Assembly (NCBI GenBank): GCA_003024785.1
Contig: PUQB01000003.1
Coordinates: forward strand, 1,689,817 to 1,753,816
Length of the DNA: 64,000 nt
Origin: Selaginella tamariscina
Lineage: Eukaryota > Streptophyta > Lycopodiopsida > Selaginellales > Selaginellaceae
Direction of reading: 5' to 3'
Made by a program: the position numbers and the translations under genes. Under the pieces are notes generated by a model. That model made no database searches and was not told where the DNA came from. It saw nothing but the letters and a program-made list of their open reading frames with translations. Numbering within the stretch: the first letter of the stretch is position 1; the number at the start of each line of letters is the position of its first letter. This document shows, piece after piece, positions 12,231-23,939 of this stretch.

Positions 12231-14003
12231 ATTGCTTGACCTAACTAGTGAGTGGCTGCGTATGCCCCACAACACTCCCCCAAACCAAAACCACTCACCA
12301 AACTAAACTTGTCACTAAGGAGGTGAAATTGGTGTGGCCTTAATGCCTTGGTGAGAAGATTGATTGGCATGTCCTTTGTCCAAGGTGTTGAATTGCTAGT
12401 GTGCTTCCATGAACCAGCTCTCCCACATAGTAAAATTGAACTTAATGTGTTTTGAACAAGCATGTTGGATGGGGACAATGCTACTCAAGTTGTCGCACCA
12501 AGGAGCAGGGCCATTTTGTGTGCATCCCAACTTAGCAAGGAGTCTTTGAGCCCATACCACTTCTCTATTGCCAGTAGTGAGTGCAATGTACTCAACTTAA
12601 CACTAGAGAATGTCATCACAATTTGCCACTTGGAGGTCCACTCAATGACTCCCTGACAAAGACAGATATTAAAAGTGGATTGATGGTCATTGTTGTTGGC
12701 TAAGCTAACATTCATGTAGCATGTCAATGATGTATCTTTGTTTGAATAGAAAAATACCATAATCTATGGTGCCCCAAAGGTATCTCACTATGTACTTGGT
12801 AGCTTGCCAATGTATAATGGTTGGCAACGTGTTGAACTAACTCAAGGCAATAGTTGCATATGCAATATTGAGGCAAATCGAGAGAGCCAAATATGTGAGG
12901 AAATCAATGAGACTACGACAAGGAGTTCCTGATGGGCAAGGGAGTGCATGACTGATCTGTCATGAGATCAATGGCACCAACAACCATTGGGTGGCAATCT
13001 TGTATGCCAAACTGGTAAAGCAAAACTTCTACCTTCCGTTACTAATTAAGTACAAAGTTGTTGTACTCGGGATTGTGTGTGACTTAAAGAGAAAAATAGA
13101 ATACTTAGCCAAGGTTCTTCATCTAAAATTGCTGGCCAAAAACAGTTTACAGAGCTATAATAGTATTTAGATCATCACTCATGATGAGCAAGTAATCAAT
13201 ATAAAGAACAACGATGATCATGGTCCCTTCATGACCTTTGACATAGATTGCGATTGGCTTGGCATTAATGAAAACCTTAAGCACATAATGCGGGAACTTT
13301 ACTTCAACCCATACAAAGCTTTTTGCAATTGCCATACAACTCCACTAGGCACAAGATCATCTTAAAAAGCCAGGAGGTATATGCATATAGATATCCTCAG
13401 CAAGTTTCTATTCATAAATGTTCGAAGGCTGCAAATTCTCTAAAAGGGGTTCTGGATGTATATCTTGAATGGGATCTAGTGGCAAAGGCAAGGGTAGATT
13501 GCATCCCAGCAATCATACCAAAGGAACAAGATGCACCTCATCAATGAAACATGGGTCTTCATGAGTGACCAAGTGCATAGGGAAGTCATCCTTGTTGAAC
13601 ATTACATCAATGCTTATGAGCGCCCTGTGAAATGTAGAATTCCATAATTTATAAACTTTTCTCTTTTAGCATCATGCATATCCCACAAGAATGAATTAGC
13701 ATTGAGCCTTTTCCAAAGCTAACGGGGGGTATATGCATATGCAACACAACCAAATACCTAAAAGTGAGACACATTAAGAGGGAACCCAATCCAAAACTCC
13801 TCCGGGGTCTTAGCATCCAAAGTAGCAGTGGCAAGCCCCATTGCCGCAACCTCTTGCCAAAAGGTCTTGTGCAAATGTGCATATGCTAGTAAAGTGCAAA
13901 CAGCGTTGACAAGAGTTCAGTTTTCCTCTTTGCAACACCATTTTGGTAAGGAGTGTATAAGTCGTATGTTGAAGCCTTATGCCTACAGCACGTGTATGCA
14001 CAA
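12231..14003 (-). mobile_element. Ty1/copia retrotransposon remnant (integrase to 3' end)
   Basis: Read on the minus strand, the pol order is copia-like. The integrase core is at about 14003-13650. Reverse transcriptase follows at 13335-13147 (LYIDYLLIMSDD, matching the family's YVDDLL box with one substitution). RNase H is at about 12760-12480 (VIEWTSKWQ...MTFSSVK, matching WSSKKQ..ALSSTEAE). TKHIKFNFTMWE follows near 12440. The G-rich tract at 12268-12286 (reverse complement GGGGGAGTGTTG) is a typical copia polypurine tract at the 3' LTR junction. Frames are broken and gag and protease are missing. Only about 50 bp of a possible LTR remain beside it. Confidence 0.75.
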
Positions 14004-14450
14004 GTGTGTGTTATTTCTTATGTCATCACATTATATATATGTAAGATATCCACACAAAAAACAATTGAAAAGAAAATAAAAAAGAAAATGTTTATTATAT
14101 TTACTCTAACTTATAAAGAACATTTAATACTATATTTCTTTTTTGAAGTTATAACAATACGATTTCAACCCTCTCCGTATTTGGATATATAAACACCCAC
14201 AAGTTCTAGCTTATGGTTATGAATAGGACATGTATGTGTTCTTGTAGATTCAATGTTTTCACTGGATCCACCCGTTTGGAATGCTGAGCCACACTCCTGG
14301 GGTGTTCACTGTTATAAACTGGGTAGGAACCAGTACATGCACACGGTAATACCGATTCCACAAGGAAATTCAAGATGGAAGGAACCAATATGATAATTAT
14401 AGATTTAAGACTGCAACGCACGGGAGCCTTCTCATCTCACACTTAATAAA
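13980..14450. repeat. Dispersed repeat R, copy 1
   Basis: Starting at the GTGTATGCACAAGTGTGTG phrase and running past the CACCCACAAGTTCTA phrase, this segment aligns by eye with 23130-23720 and 53430-54000. It abuts the copia remnant. No coding potential is seen, and its boundary on the right is uncertain. Confidence 0.55.
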
Positions 14451-16149
14451 TTTCAACGCAAGTATAAATCTATACAAAACATAACAAAAAAAGAAACAAA
14501 ATTTAACAGTCCGAGTAAGGTTTTAAATAGTGTGATGAGAGTCACATTATATGATTTGAGAATTAATATTGTAATAAATAAATTATGTGTAGGTGTCCCT
14601 AAATTTTCATAGAGTTTAGTAAGAATTTTATTCAATATTAAGTAGCTTTAACATAAATTTTTTGGAAGATTATTACAACCCTAATAAGTGCGTCTCACCT
14701 CAATGCAGTCTATTATGGGGTGACAACCTATGAACGATTTAGATCTACCACACGTAACACAATATTAATATATACTAATTTTATGTCTATTTCTATCAAA
14801 ATGTAGAAAGAGAGTGTATCTTTTTATTGTTAATCATAAGTTACATAATTTAATTTAAAATATTATATTATATATAATATATTTAATAAAATCAAATTAT
14901 TAATTTTAAAATTAAGTTTATATATTTTATAATTTTAGAATTAATAATAAAATTTTCATGTTCAAATGTAAATCCATTGCTAGTTATAAACTTTAAAATT
15001 GATAAACTTAGGTTTAAAATTGTGATGAACTTATTTTGCTATAGTATTATGTTGTGACATTATCACTAATTTGCTTTTGCCCTAATATTTTATCAATACA
15101 TTTTTCTTAATCATTTTATTAATAAATCACTAGAACATATTTAATTTGTAGAATATAAAGATTATTAAAAAAATTATAAATAATTATTTTAAACTTGTAA
15201 AAAACTTATCCTAAATTACAGAACTAAACTAAGAGGTTTTTTGTAATACTTATCTTATCTGTATATATACACACGTGAGTACCAAATCAATGGTCCATAT
15301 CTTATTACAGAGATCCTATGGTCTTAAGAGTGTCTCTGACCTCAAGATCCATTATAAAGTAAGATTATTATGGCCTTTTAATCATAAAATCTACGATTAT
15401 GTTCAAACCCCCCAAGTTCACAATAATTCATTTTATAAAAGTTAAATAAACCTCCAAAGATTTTATAATTTTACGAGGTTAAATAACCGTTTAACACATG
15501 CAACTAGGCATATTTAACAAATTGCATGTGTGAAACCATAATAATGCTTGTGAAACGCTTACATGAAATGGAGTCTACTTAAACTCTCAAACCTTTAATG
15601 ATAATGTTTCACACTTAAATCTCAAACCCTTAATAACAAGGTTTACACCAAGGAAATCAAGCGAATGCTTCCCCAATCATTATAAGGAAGGCACAAAGAA
15701 CAAATTAGAATCACATAAAAAAACAATTCAAAAGGTGACGCATTGAACCCTTTTGCCAAAGGTTCATCCTTCACTCACATCGACTTAATGTTTATATCAT
15801 TGCATTTCTTTTTTTAGTATTTGATTATCCCAATATATCAAGGTGCTCCCCAGCTATTACACTAGATGTTACACTCCAACTGCACCGTACCTAGATGTTG
15901 CCTAACTAGCTCACCCTCGAACTATAACAAGTTAAACTCCACTTCCAAAAAAGCTGATGTTGCTCTCCAAAATTAAGGCCTTCATAAAACATAATTAGGA
16001 TAAGCATAAGATTAATCATGGTCAACCTTTGATAAGACTATGGACTAATGTTTGGCTGTAACATTCCTTTCCCTTATAAGAAGTCCTTATCCTCAAAGAC
16101 AAATTATGTACACTTTGCAAAGATTTACATTGACGATTTTTTTTTAAAA
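14451..16149. other. AT-rich DNA, no feature recognised
   Basis: A very AT-rich stretch lacking recognisable ORFs, domains or repeats shared with the rest of the window. The short ORF at 14453-14635 is low-complexity and not credible. Confidence 0.5.
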
Positions 16150-17763
16150 CAAGCTATTTTAAACATCCTCCTTGTCAAACTCCTCTGACTCTTCAAGTGA
16201 GTGTACTAATACTTCTCCATGTACAAGGGCCCTCTTTAATTGACTCACATGAAACACATGATATAATTGCTCTCCCTTAGGCAATCTCAACCTATAACCC
16301 ACAACATTGATTTTCTCAACGATCTCGTATAAACTAGCATATTGAGGACTTATCTTCTCACACTTCTCAATCCACAATGTTGTAGAGATGACTTGCACAA
16401 ACACTTTGTTTTCTACATTGAACTGTTTGTAAGTGCACTTTTCATCAGCTAGCTTTTTAGCTCGGTCCCTTGCCTTAAGTAAATTCTTCCGACACATTAG
16501 AAGTATCTCATCCATCTCCATAGCCAAGCTATGAACTTCGACATTTTCTCCCACCACTTCCTAACTTATTCCAACATCTGTTGGAGACCGAGAATGTTTG
16601 CCTTTGTAAGCATAGAACAAACTACATTTCAAAGAGCTATGCTTATTATTATTGTAAGCAAACTTAAGAACTTGTCCCACTGTCCTTGCTTCTCAGCCAC
16701 ATAGGTTCTTAACATATCCTCTAAAACCTAGTTCACACACTCAATTTGATCATTTGATTGTGGATGATCTCCACTACTAAAGTTCATCTTAGTGCCGAGT
16801 CCTTTACAGAACTTCACCCAAAATGTTAAGTGAACTTACTGTCTCAGTCACAAACAATATTCTCTGGCATTCCATGCTCAGGATGCACATGTATTAGGTA
16901 CACTAATGCAAACTCCTTTGCCATTACATTCTTCTTCAAAGGTAACATACTTGCTCAAGTAATCCACAATGACCCACACATATTCATTTTCAGTGCAGTG
17001 TCCTTGGAAGATGCGTAATGAAATCCATAGAGATACTCCCATCTTCCCTGAGGCACTTCCAAAGGCATCAATAGTCCAAGCTGAGCCACTCTCTCGGCCT
17101 TAATTAATTGGCACTTAGCACAAGTATGAACATATTCCACAATGTCCTCCTTCATGTTAAGTTAGAAGAATCGATATTTCACCAAGTCATACGTCTTGTC
17201 CTCTCCTCCATGTCCAGCAAACAGATTATCATGCATCTCTTGCATGATTGTTGTAGCAAGTTTTGTCGTCTTAGGCATTACTAGGCGTTGCTTGTACAAT
17301 AGTAAACCATTCTACTAACATAAGGCTCCACCAAACTGTTAAGATGCTATTGACAAGCTAGATCCTTAGCTTGTGCTTCGTGAATTAAAGAAATTAAACC
17401 TCATTTGATCATTCCAATAACATTCAATTGTCTAATATGAGAAAGAGCATTTACAACCACATTCTCCTTTCCCTCCTTATAATGGATAGTCATAAGTCTT
17501 AAAAACTCATGTAGAAACATTGACCAACGAGCCTGCATAGCATTTAGATCCTTCTAATTTAAAAAATGCCTCAAAGGTTTATGATTAATAAACACTTTGA
17601 AAGGACGTCCATTATGTAGATAGTGCTTTTAGGTGTGCATGACATGCACAATAGCATCAATTCCTAAATATCGACACTCTATATCATTTAGCTTTTGACT
17701 TTAAAAAGCAATGACATGACCAGCTTGCATAAGAACTCTCCAATGGCATAGCCACATGCATCT
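16150..17763 (-). mobile_element. Ty3/gypsy pol remnant (RNase H, integrase)
   Basis: On the minus strand it starts at the 17763 end with RNase H phrases (about 17750-17400). The integrase zinc-binding segment YVHTCAKCQLIKAERVAQ follows at about 17130-17070. An integrase C-terminal region with chromodomain-like KPGEQLYHVFHVSQLKRAL-type sequence lies at 16557-16159. Stops and frame changes interrupt it. Its upstream (RT) side is cut exactly where a terminal inverted repeat begins at 17764, so the DNA transposon end probably inserted into this gypsy copy. Confidence 0.75.
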
Positions 17764-17790
17764 ATGCACGTTGTAACTAAAATGGGCATG
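17764..17790 (+). repeat. Left terminal inverted repeat of a DNA transposon (copy 1)
   Basis: A 27-bp end beginning ATGCACGTTGTAAC and finishing GGGCATG. It is nearly the same as the ends at 20312, 23940 and 26302 and the reverse complement of the end at 42651-42677. The adjacent 17791-18400 is AT-rich subterminal DNA shared with the other copies. Confidence 0.7.
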
Positions 17791-18399
17791 TTTATAGTCC
17801 CATTTTTTAATAATAGTTAATTAATTAGCATTTTCTAATATTAAAAGAATATTCTTTAGAATAATATATGTTTAATGAAAGAATATTTTTTAAAACATTC
17901 TATTTTTGTAATCGACCCTGTAATACATTCGTGGACCAAAAACTAATAAAATTATAAAAATAAAAGGTATTAAGTTATATAATATATTATATTTAAAATT
18001 ATAGGGCCTAATATAAAAATTATTAAAGAGCATGAGAAATACATTATATAATATTTATGTTGTTATTAAAATATTAATAATTAAATATAACATTAATTAA
18101 AATTTTATTAATAATATATATATACAAAATCCTATATAGTCAATCTTCCATATCTTTTTATAAATTTATATAGTTAAGTAAACAATTTGGTACTATTTTT
18201 AAAGAGTTTATTATAATTATGAATATTAAATATACTATATTTTATAATTTTGTAATTGCTTTAAGCTTCAGAAAACACATATTCTCTTGTAGTTTTATTA
18301 ATCATAAATTTATCAACACTTCTTGATATCCACCCATATTAAATAGATTTAATATTTATAAAACATGCTGGGTCTTTTTGATTGTGAGACTATGTTTTC

Positions 18400-19330
18400 T
18401 GTAAGCATCCATTATCTTTCACTCTTCTTCAAGTATGGCATCAAATGTATGTCTTACCATACAATCTTTACCATATTATTTTTTATGATAACTTCAGATG
18501 TGTTGATAATTTGACCTATCCAAATAGGCTGGTATAATACATCTGGAGTAATGAGGACGATCATCAGTTTTTGAAAATCCTTATAACAATCAAAATATGG
18601 TTTATGTTTTTGATTTCTTTGTCCAACAAAGTGTGGGGCTTGCACTTCCACTACTATCTTCTATATTTTTTGTGCTCATTGATGTCATTTCAATCTTCTC
18701 TCGCCACCTTGTTTTAGGCCAAAAAGAGTGATAGCAGGCCCTTCTAACTCTCAAACAACAGTCTCCCAATAGTCGATCACAACCTATATAATTTTAAATA
18801 ATAAGCTCTTGTTCACTGAGTTGGGCATTTAATGGAATAGGGTTTGGTTGTTTTTCTAGGAGAAGTGGTTTTTCACCGTCTTCACTTTTGAAGAGCATTA
18901 AGCCCTGTTTTAGTAACCACTCTGCTTTAATAGCCGTAACTTGTACTACATAATAGGTATATCATCTCTTATGGAAAAAAAATTATAGTGGCACAAGGTG
19001 ACTAGTTAAAGAATTTCTCCCCTCTTTAATATACTCCTTGAGAACTTTTTTTGAAGTCTGGCACTTCAGTCATAAAAAAAGTACAAGTTTCTTTAGAGAT
19101 ACAATTTTTAAAAAGATCCATCGTATGTGATAAGGTAAGTGCACTTGCTTTTTTGTAGAGTTGGAGAGCTTGTTAAAGACTGAATCAATATTTTCATGAG
19201 TGTGACCAACCATAAGGAAATTGAGCACGATTGTCTCAAACACACCTTTGGCAACAAGCATTAATAAGTATATTAGTACATATCTAGAAAAATAAAAAAG
19301 TAAGTATGAGTTCTTAACTAAAATGATTTA
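18400..19330 (-). pseudogene. Transposase-like (DUF7869-like) gene remnant, copy 1
   Basis: The minus-strand sequence carries FLMVGHTHENIDSVFNKLSN (about 19220-19160), characteristic of a eukaryotic family that I recall as DUF7869, and further phrases shared with copies 2, 3 and B. Stops and frameshifts are frequent. The copy lacks everything N-terminal to this motif because it is joined at about 19330 to gypsy-derived DNA. A transposase role is inferred from its position inside matching terminal repeats and is not demonstrated. Confidence 0.6.
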
Positions 19331-19724
19331 GTTACTCAAAATGATTAAAATTGATATTTGTAATACTTAGAGTTTACTCTTACTAATGTCTTTCGGTGTT
19401 GAACCATCAAGTGCCTTAGTATGCAGAAGCTCGTTATTGGGCAACTTATTTATATTGAATTCTTTCTTTACTGCATGTTACCTTAGCCAAGTTCAGCAAC
19501 AACATATATTAATTTATGTATATTCTCTTCAATAATCTAAACTTGTGTTGGTATGGGTTCAATGGTTGAGTGGTACTCATCACAGGTACGTACGGCATTT
19601 GTAAGTCTTGCCCATACAATGCTTTAAACAAACACATGCCAATGAGACTCTAAATGCTGTAAATATATTTTGAACTTAGGTCGTTCAACCCTTCGACCTA
19701 AGGAGAAGACCTCTTTAGCTTAGT
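19330..19724 (+). mobile_element. Gypsy integrase remnant, heavily decayed
   Basis: Short phrases match the intact gypsy 3' end near 63720-63830, such as the reverse complement of CCATACAATGCTTTGAA at about 19612-19630. No frame is open. It precedes the GH127 fragment in all copies of the composite block. Confidence 0.5.
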
Positions 19725-20640
19725 GTGTTATTACTTTCAAGCACATTCACTATGTGTTGGGGGTGTGTGTGTGCATGTGTGCGCGTGTGTGAATATATGT
19801 GTGATTGACTACAATGTAAGTGGATGTGTATATCACATACATACACACAACATTATTCATGTGTACATTAGATGACATACTAGAGTTTAATAAGCCCTTC
19901 TATTTGGACCTTATGGGTACGAGCCACAAAGATTACTCTCTAGAACCAATAGACTGAACGGGTGGTACTCGTGAACCCAAAGAATAACAACAATTATATT
20001 CATTTACAATTGGGTCACATGAACGGGTCTTTATTACTAAATAGTTCAAGTATGAGGAGGATTAATCGGATCTCTAGACTACATTGAAACCAATTGTGAA
20101 TTCTTCAAATTAATGGACATTAATGGCGATCAATAGAGATTTAAATAGGAAACATTTTTGGCAAAGGTGCATTGGAGGATGGGAAACATAGTGTTCTAGC
20201 ACATCTAAAATGTAAAGATTTTGAAAATTTTACATTTAACATGTTTTCAAGTTTAACCATGTACAAGGGCTTAATACTTACCATTTACGAGTTTCATTTC
20301 AAACAAATCTAATGCACATTGTAATTAAAATGGCATGTTTATGGTCCTATTTTTTAGTAATATTAGCAATTTTAAATATTTAATTAACATTTTTTAATAT
20401 TAAAGAAATATTCTTTAGAATAATATATGTTTAAACAAAGATTTAAATAAATATTTATTAAATAATTAATTAAAAATTAAAATTTAAGTATTAATTAATA
20501 TTTATTTTCTATTCCCATTTTCTTATATCATGCCCATTTTAGTTACAACATGCATTCTACTAGGAACTATTTAGGTTTTCCCACATTATGCATATAAGAG
20601 CACTATTAATATTTACTCTTTAACTAGTGAACTTAATAAA
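19725..20640 (+). pseudogene. GH127 gene fragment, copy A
   Basis: The sequence aligns by eye with the 3' part of the host gene at 7034-10036. It starts at the end of its eighth exon, crosses the (GT)n-bearing intron, and continues through GATGACA..GAGTTT and the GACCTTATG..GATTACTCTCT region to the last exon (ATGAGTTTCATT). Coding frames are destroyed. A 244-bp transposon is inserted at 20312-20555. It keeps intron sequence, so it arose by DNA-level copying. Confidence 0.8.
20312..20555. mobile_element. 244-bp MITE related to the large DNA transposon
   Basis: The ends are inverted repeats (left ATGCACATTGTAATTAAAA; right the reverse complement of an ATGCATGTTGTAACTAAAA end). The element is flanked by TCTA at 20308-20311 and 20556-20559. 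The empty site with one TCTA is present in copies B (about 50831), C and D. Its termini and subterminal AT-rich sequence match those at 26302 and 42677, so it looks like an internally deleted derivative with no coding capacity. Confidence 0.88.
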
Positions 20641-21540
20641 TAAAGCTCATATTTCACTTAGATACAACTTGTTTTAACTTTAAGTTCCACTACATATAAT
20701 ACTGTTTATCTTGAAAAATACATTTACATAATGTATGATGCATAGGTGTTGCGTCTTTGTTAGACATTACGTGTCTATGTGCTGCATGTAAAGAGGAGTG
20801 TTTGATACAAACAATCACATGTATCTTACAAAGAGCGTGAGAATTATGTGTACACGTACACCCGAGCAACCTTAAAATTATTAGAGAAAATAATTAAGAA
20901 ATGGTTAAAAATAATTAAGAGTTAATTTATATTTAAATTCAAACTACATAATCACACACACACACTATATATATATTATATATATAAATCTGAGTCCTCT
21001 TTTTCAATCTATTGGTCTTCATTTTTTAAAATTTGGATGCCCACTCAACCTTAAGAAAACAATATCCTATAAAAAAATTAAATTGAACACAAATTTAATT
21101 TATTAACCATGTTATGAAGCGCTTCTGACCCTTGAATGCTTAATAAATCGTTCAAGAGCATGCTCAATGGTAAGTATGTATAGCATGATCATATCACACA
21201 CTTTCCAAATTCTGCATAAATATCTTATGTGATATAATAGCACATGCTAGCTAGTATATACTTGTGTGTGCATGTGTATTATAAGGACATGGGTATTCGA
21301 TGGGGTGTTGGAGAAGACACGTGGGAATGAATGTAGCAAGTATGAGTTTCTCATTTCTATATTTTCTATATTAATAACATTTAGATACAATAATATACAT
21401 GATTGCCAAACACATAATAGTAAATTCATTTACGTATATATGTAAAATGTGCGTGTGAGGGATAGGGAAGTACTGTGGTCATCCTTCTTCATAATATTCT
21501 AATAACATTATGAAAATTGCAGCATGCACCGTCGGATTAG
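20641..21540. other. Conserved non-coding part of the composite block
   Basis: This stretch is shared with copy B (50900-51840) and copy C (inverted), and partly with copy D. It includes a conserved 120-bp phrase near 20745-20870 (GTTGCGTCTTTGTTAGAC to ACCCGAGCAACC) and a TA/CA simple repeat near 20950-20985. No ORF is credible. Confidence 0.5.
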
Positions 21541-21578
21541 AGCACATATCGTGGGCGGACCGTCGGAACACGAAATAG

Positions 21579-21586
21579 TATATAAA
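21579..21586 (+). promoter_or_regulatory. TATA box of Pcf11-like gene, copy A
   Basis: TATATAAA lies about 60 bp upstream of the ATG at 21646. The same box is kept in copies B (51850-51856) and C. A TATA box kept close to the ATG suggests the promoter was captured with the gene. Confidence 0.5.
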
Positions 21587-21645
21587 CGTAACTCTGCCTA
21601 AAAGGAGGCCATTTTCCCTTGTGTGTGCATAGACATTCAGCTACA

Positions 21646-22535
21646 ATGGAACCCACGCCAACTGCAAAAAACAGTCCATCTAACCATGGAAAGGTGAGTG
21701 GCAATGGAAGATGGAGTGTCCAGGCAATATGAGCAACAAAACAATAGAGGACTTCATCAAATACATTAGCAGATATATCTATGCAAAGGCATGTCCCTCG
21801 ACCTCGACAAGACACTCAACCGCATCCCATGTTTAGGCCAGTCATGCAGTCACAACAGTTGCATATTGTTCAACCAACATGCCATCAACTTATGAAATTT
21901 GTACCGCCGGTATATCCTCACCCTATGCATTTCTACCCTCAGCCTTCTCCATCTCAGTTACATGCACATCCTTTGCAACATCATGAACAACAAGTTATGA
22001 ATCATGCCGAAGTCCATTTCTTCTTCCTCCACCATTACAAGCTCTTCTTTCAACCTTAAGTGCAAACGGTTCCAATGTTGCAAATGAATTAGGTACAAAG
22101 TTCAGCAAAGAGGTTTTGAGTAGACCACACGTGTCCGTGATAAATAGCCTCTATTCAAGGTTGCCAAGACAGTGTCAGACGTGCGGCCTACGATTTGCAG
22201 ACCAAAAAAAACATAGTAAGCATATGGACTGGCATGTAGTTCACAATAGGGAACTCAAGAAAAACAAGATTAAGTGTAGAGCATGGTTTGTGGGATCAAA
22301 AGAGTGGACACAAGGGTGTGTTACTGCATCCGTAGAGACGAAAGGCATGGAAAAATGTGTTGTTGAGACCGAAGGTGTTAAAAAATGGGTCGTTCATGCA
22401 AATGAGAGGCAACCACTGTGTGGTCTATGCAAGGAGAAGTTTGAGGAGTTCTACAGTGATGAAGCAGATGATTGGATGTATAAGGAGGCTGTGTATATGG
22501 ATGGTGTGATTGTTCATGCAAAGTGTAAGCAATAG
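21646..22535 (+). pseudogene. Pcf11-similar C-terminal zinc-finger protein, copy A
   Basis: Plant Pcf11-similar proteins act in pre-mRNA cleavage/polyadenylation, and their C-terminus carries two zinc-finger regions. Here the first is CQTCGLRFADQKKHSKHMDWH (about 22175-22230). The second is CGLCKEKFEEFYSDEADDW, followed by VHAKC (about 22421-22528). SRPHVSVINSLYSRLPRQC precedes the first finger, as in the family. The N-terminal CID is absent, leaving a protein of about 295 residues with a Pro/His/Gln-rich N-terminus. This copy breaks near 21670-21740 and near 22008 (HAEVHF in place of HAPRSPF); from 22116 to the stop it is open. Confidence 0.8.
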
Positions 22536-23129
22536 CATCTAGCACTTAATAAACTTACTTTTTTGTATCTTGTGTCCATCACTGGGACCTTAATAAAATT
22601 TGCATTACACATATGCTACTAGCACATTCAACAAAACCCCCTCTATATACTAAGAAAATATATAAAATATGAAATATTATATACTTCATGTATTTAATTT
22701 ATAAAAATATATACACTTCTTATATTTTATTTTTCCTTCTTTAACTTCCTTTATTTCATTTATAAATTTATCAAAAATAAATATACTCTTCTAATATTTC
22801 TATTTTTTCTTCTTTAGAACTTATTGTTTCCAAAAAATTTAAACTACAGTTATTTATTATAGTAATAAATATTAATAAATAAAAAATTCAAATTGGACGA
22901 TCTCAAGTTATTCCAAATTTTGACGTGGAGTTGAATATTCTAAAATATGTTTTTCATTGTGTATGTTGCTTTTTGAGTTATCCAGACGATATGAAGTCCT
23001 CAAAATTTGTTAAGGAGATTCAAAATGGCATCGTGTTTAGTCTAATCTTGCAACAGCGTGTTCGACCACACCCACACATACATTAATTTGTGTGGCATGC
23101 TTGTATTCACATATGCAAAGTAACAATTG
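22536..23129. other. AT-rich DNA with a conserved short segment
   Basis: After AT-rich sequence, 22915-23090 carries a more conserved patch matching 53185-53400. In copy B this patch contains a 73-codon ORF (NFDVELNILKYVFHCVCC). I do not recognise the peptide; it may be a further captured exon. Confidence 0.3.
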
Positions 23130-23720
23130 GGTTTGTTTCACCAAGCATGTGTATGCACAAGTGTGTGTGTATGACATATATATGGTATAAGAATAAGGAT
23201 TTGTACATATCCACACAAAAAACAATTAAAAAGTAAATAAGAAAAGAAAATGTTTATTATATTAACTCTTATTTAATAATATATTTATTTTTGAAATTGA
23301 GATGTATGCCTTGAGTGTTATTCAACCCTAAACATCATGCCTCTCGTTTATCATATCTATACATGTTTATATATACAATTCCAAACACAACACTTATTCA
23401 CACACACCCACAAGTTCTAACTTATAGTTATTCAGGTACTAGGACCTGCATGTGAGTGTTCGAATAGATCTGATGTTTTCACTGGATTCAATGGTCTGGA
23501 ATGCTAAGCCGCATTGCAAGAAAGTACCTACAGTCTGGTTTGGATTGCTCAGTGAGATTACTTATGGTCTCGTTTGGATAGCTCAGTATTCTTAGGTGCT
23601 ACATAGCTGGTGGTTAAATTTGGTATTGTTCAACTACATCAAAGGCGTATGGTGGAAGGAAACTAGCATTTTTAAAGTTTAAACCTCACATTTAATATAA
23701 AGTCTTGTACTCACAAGTAC
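23130..23720. repeat. Dispersed repeat R, copy 2
   Basis: Aligns with 13980-14450 and 53430-54000, including the CACCCACAAGTTCTAACTTA and GATGTTTTCACTGGATTC phrases. It is non-coding and part of the composite block. Confidence 0.6.
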
Positions 23721-23939
23721 AAAAAACACACATTTGCAGTAGATATGTACTATATAACATAATATGATGAAGCATATATTATAGAAATAAATACATATTT
23801 TGAGATATTTATGTTGTGATTAATGTTATAATTAGGACAATCTGTTATTGGTTCATATGATAGTGTTAAGAATATACATTTACTTTACATATATTTTAAT
23901 CACAACCTTGACAAAGGGAATATGAGTTTACATATATTT

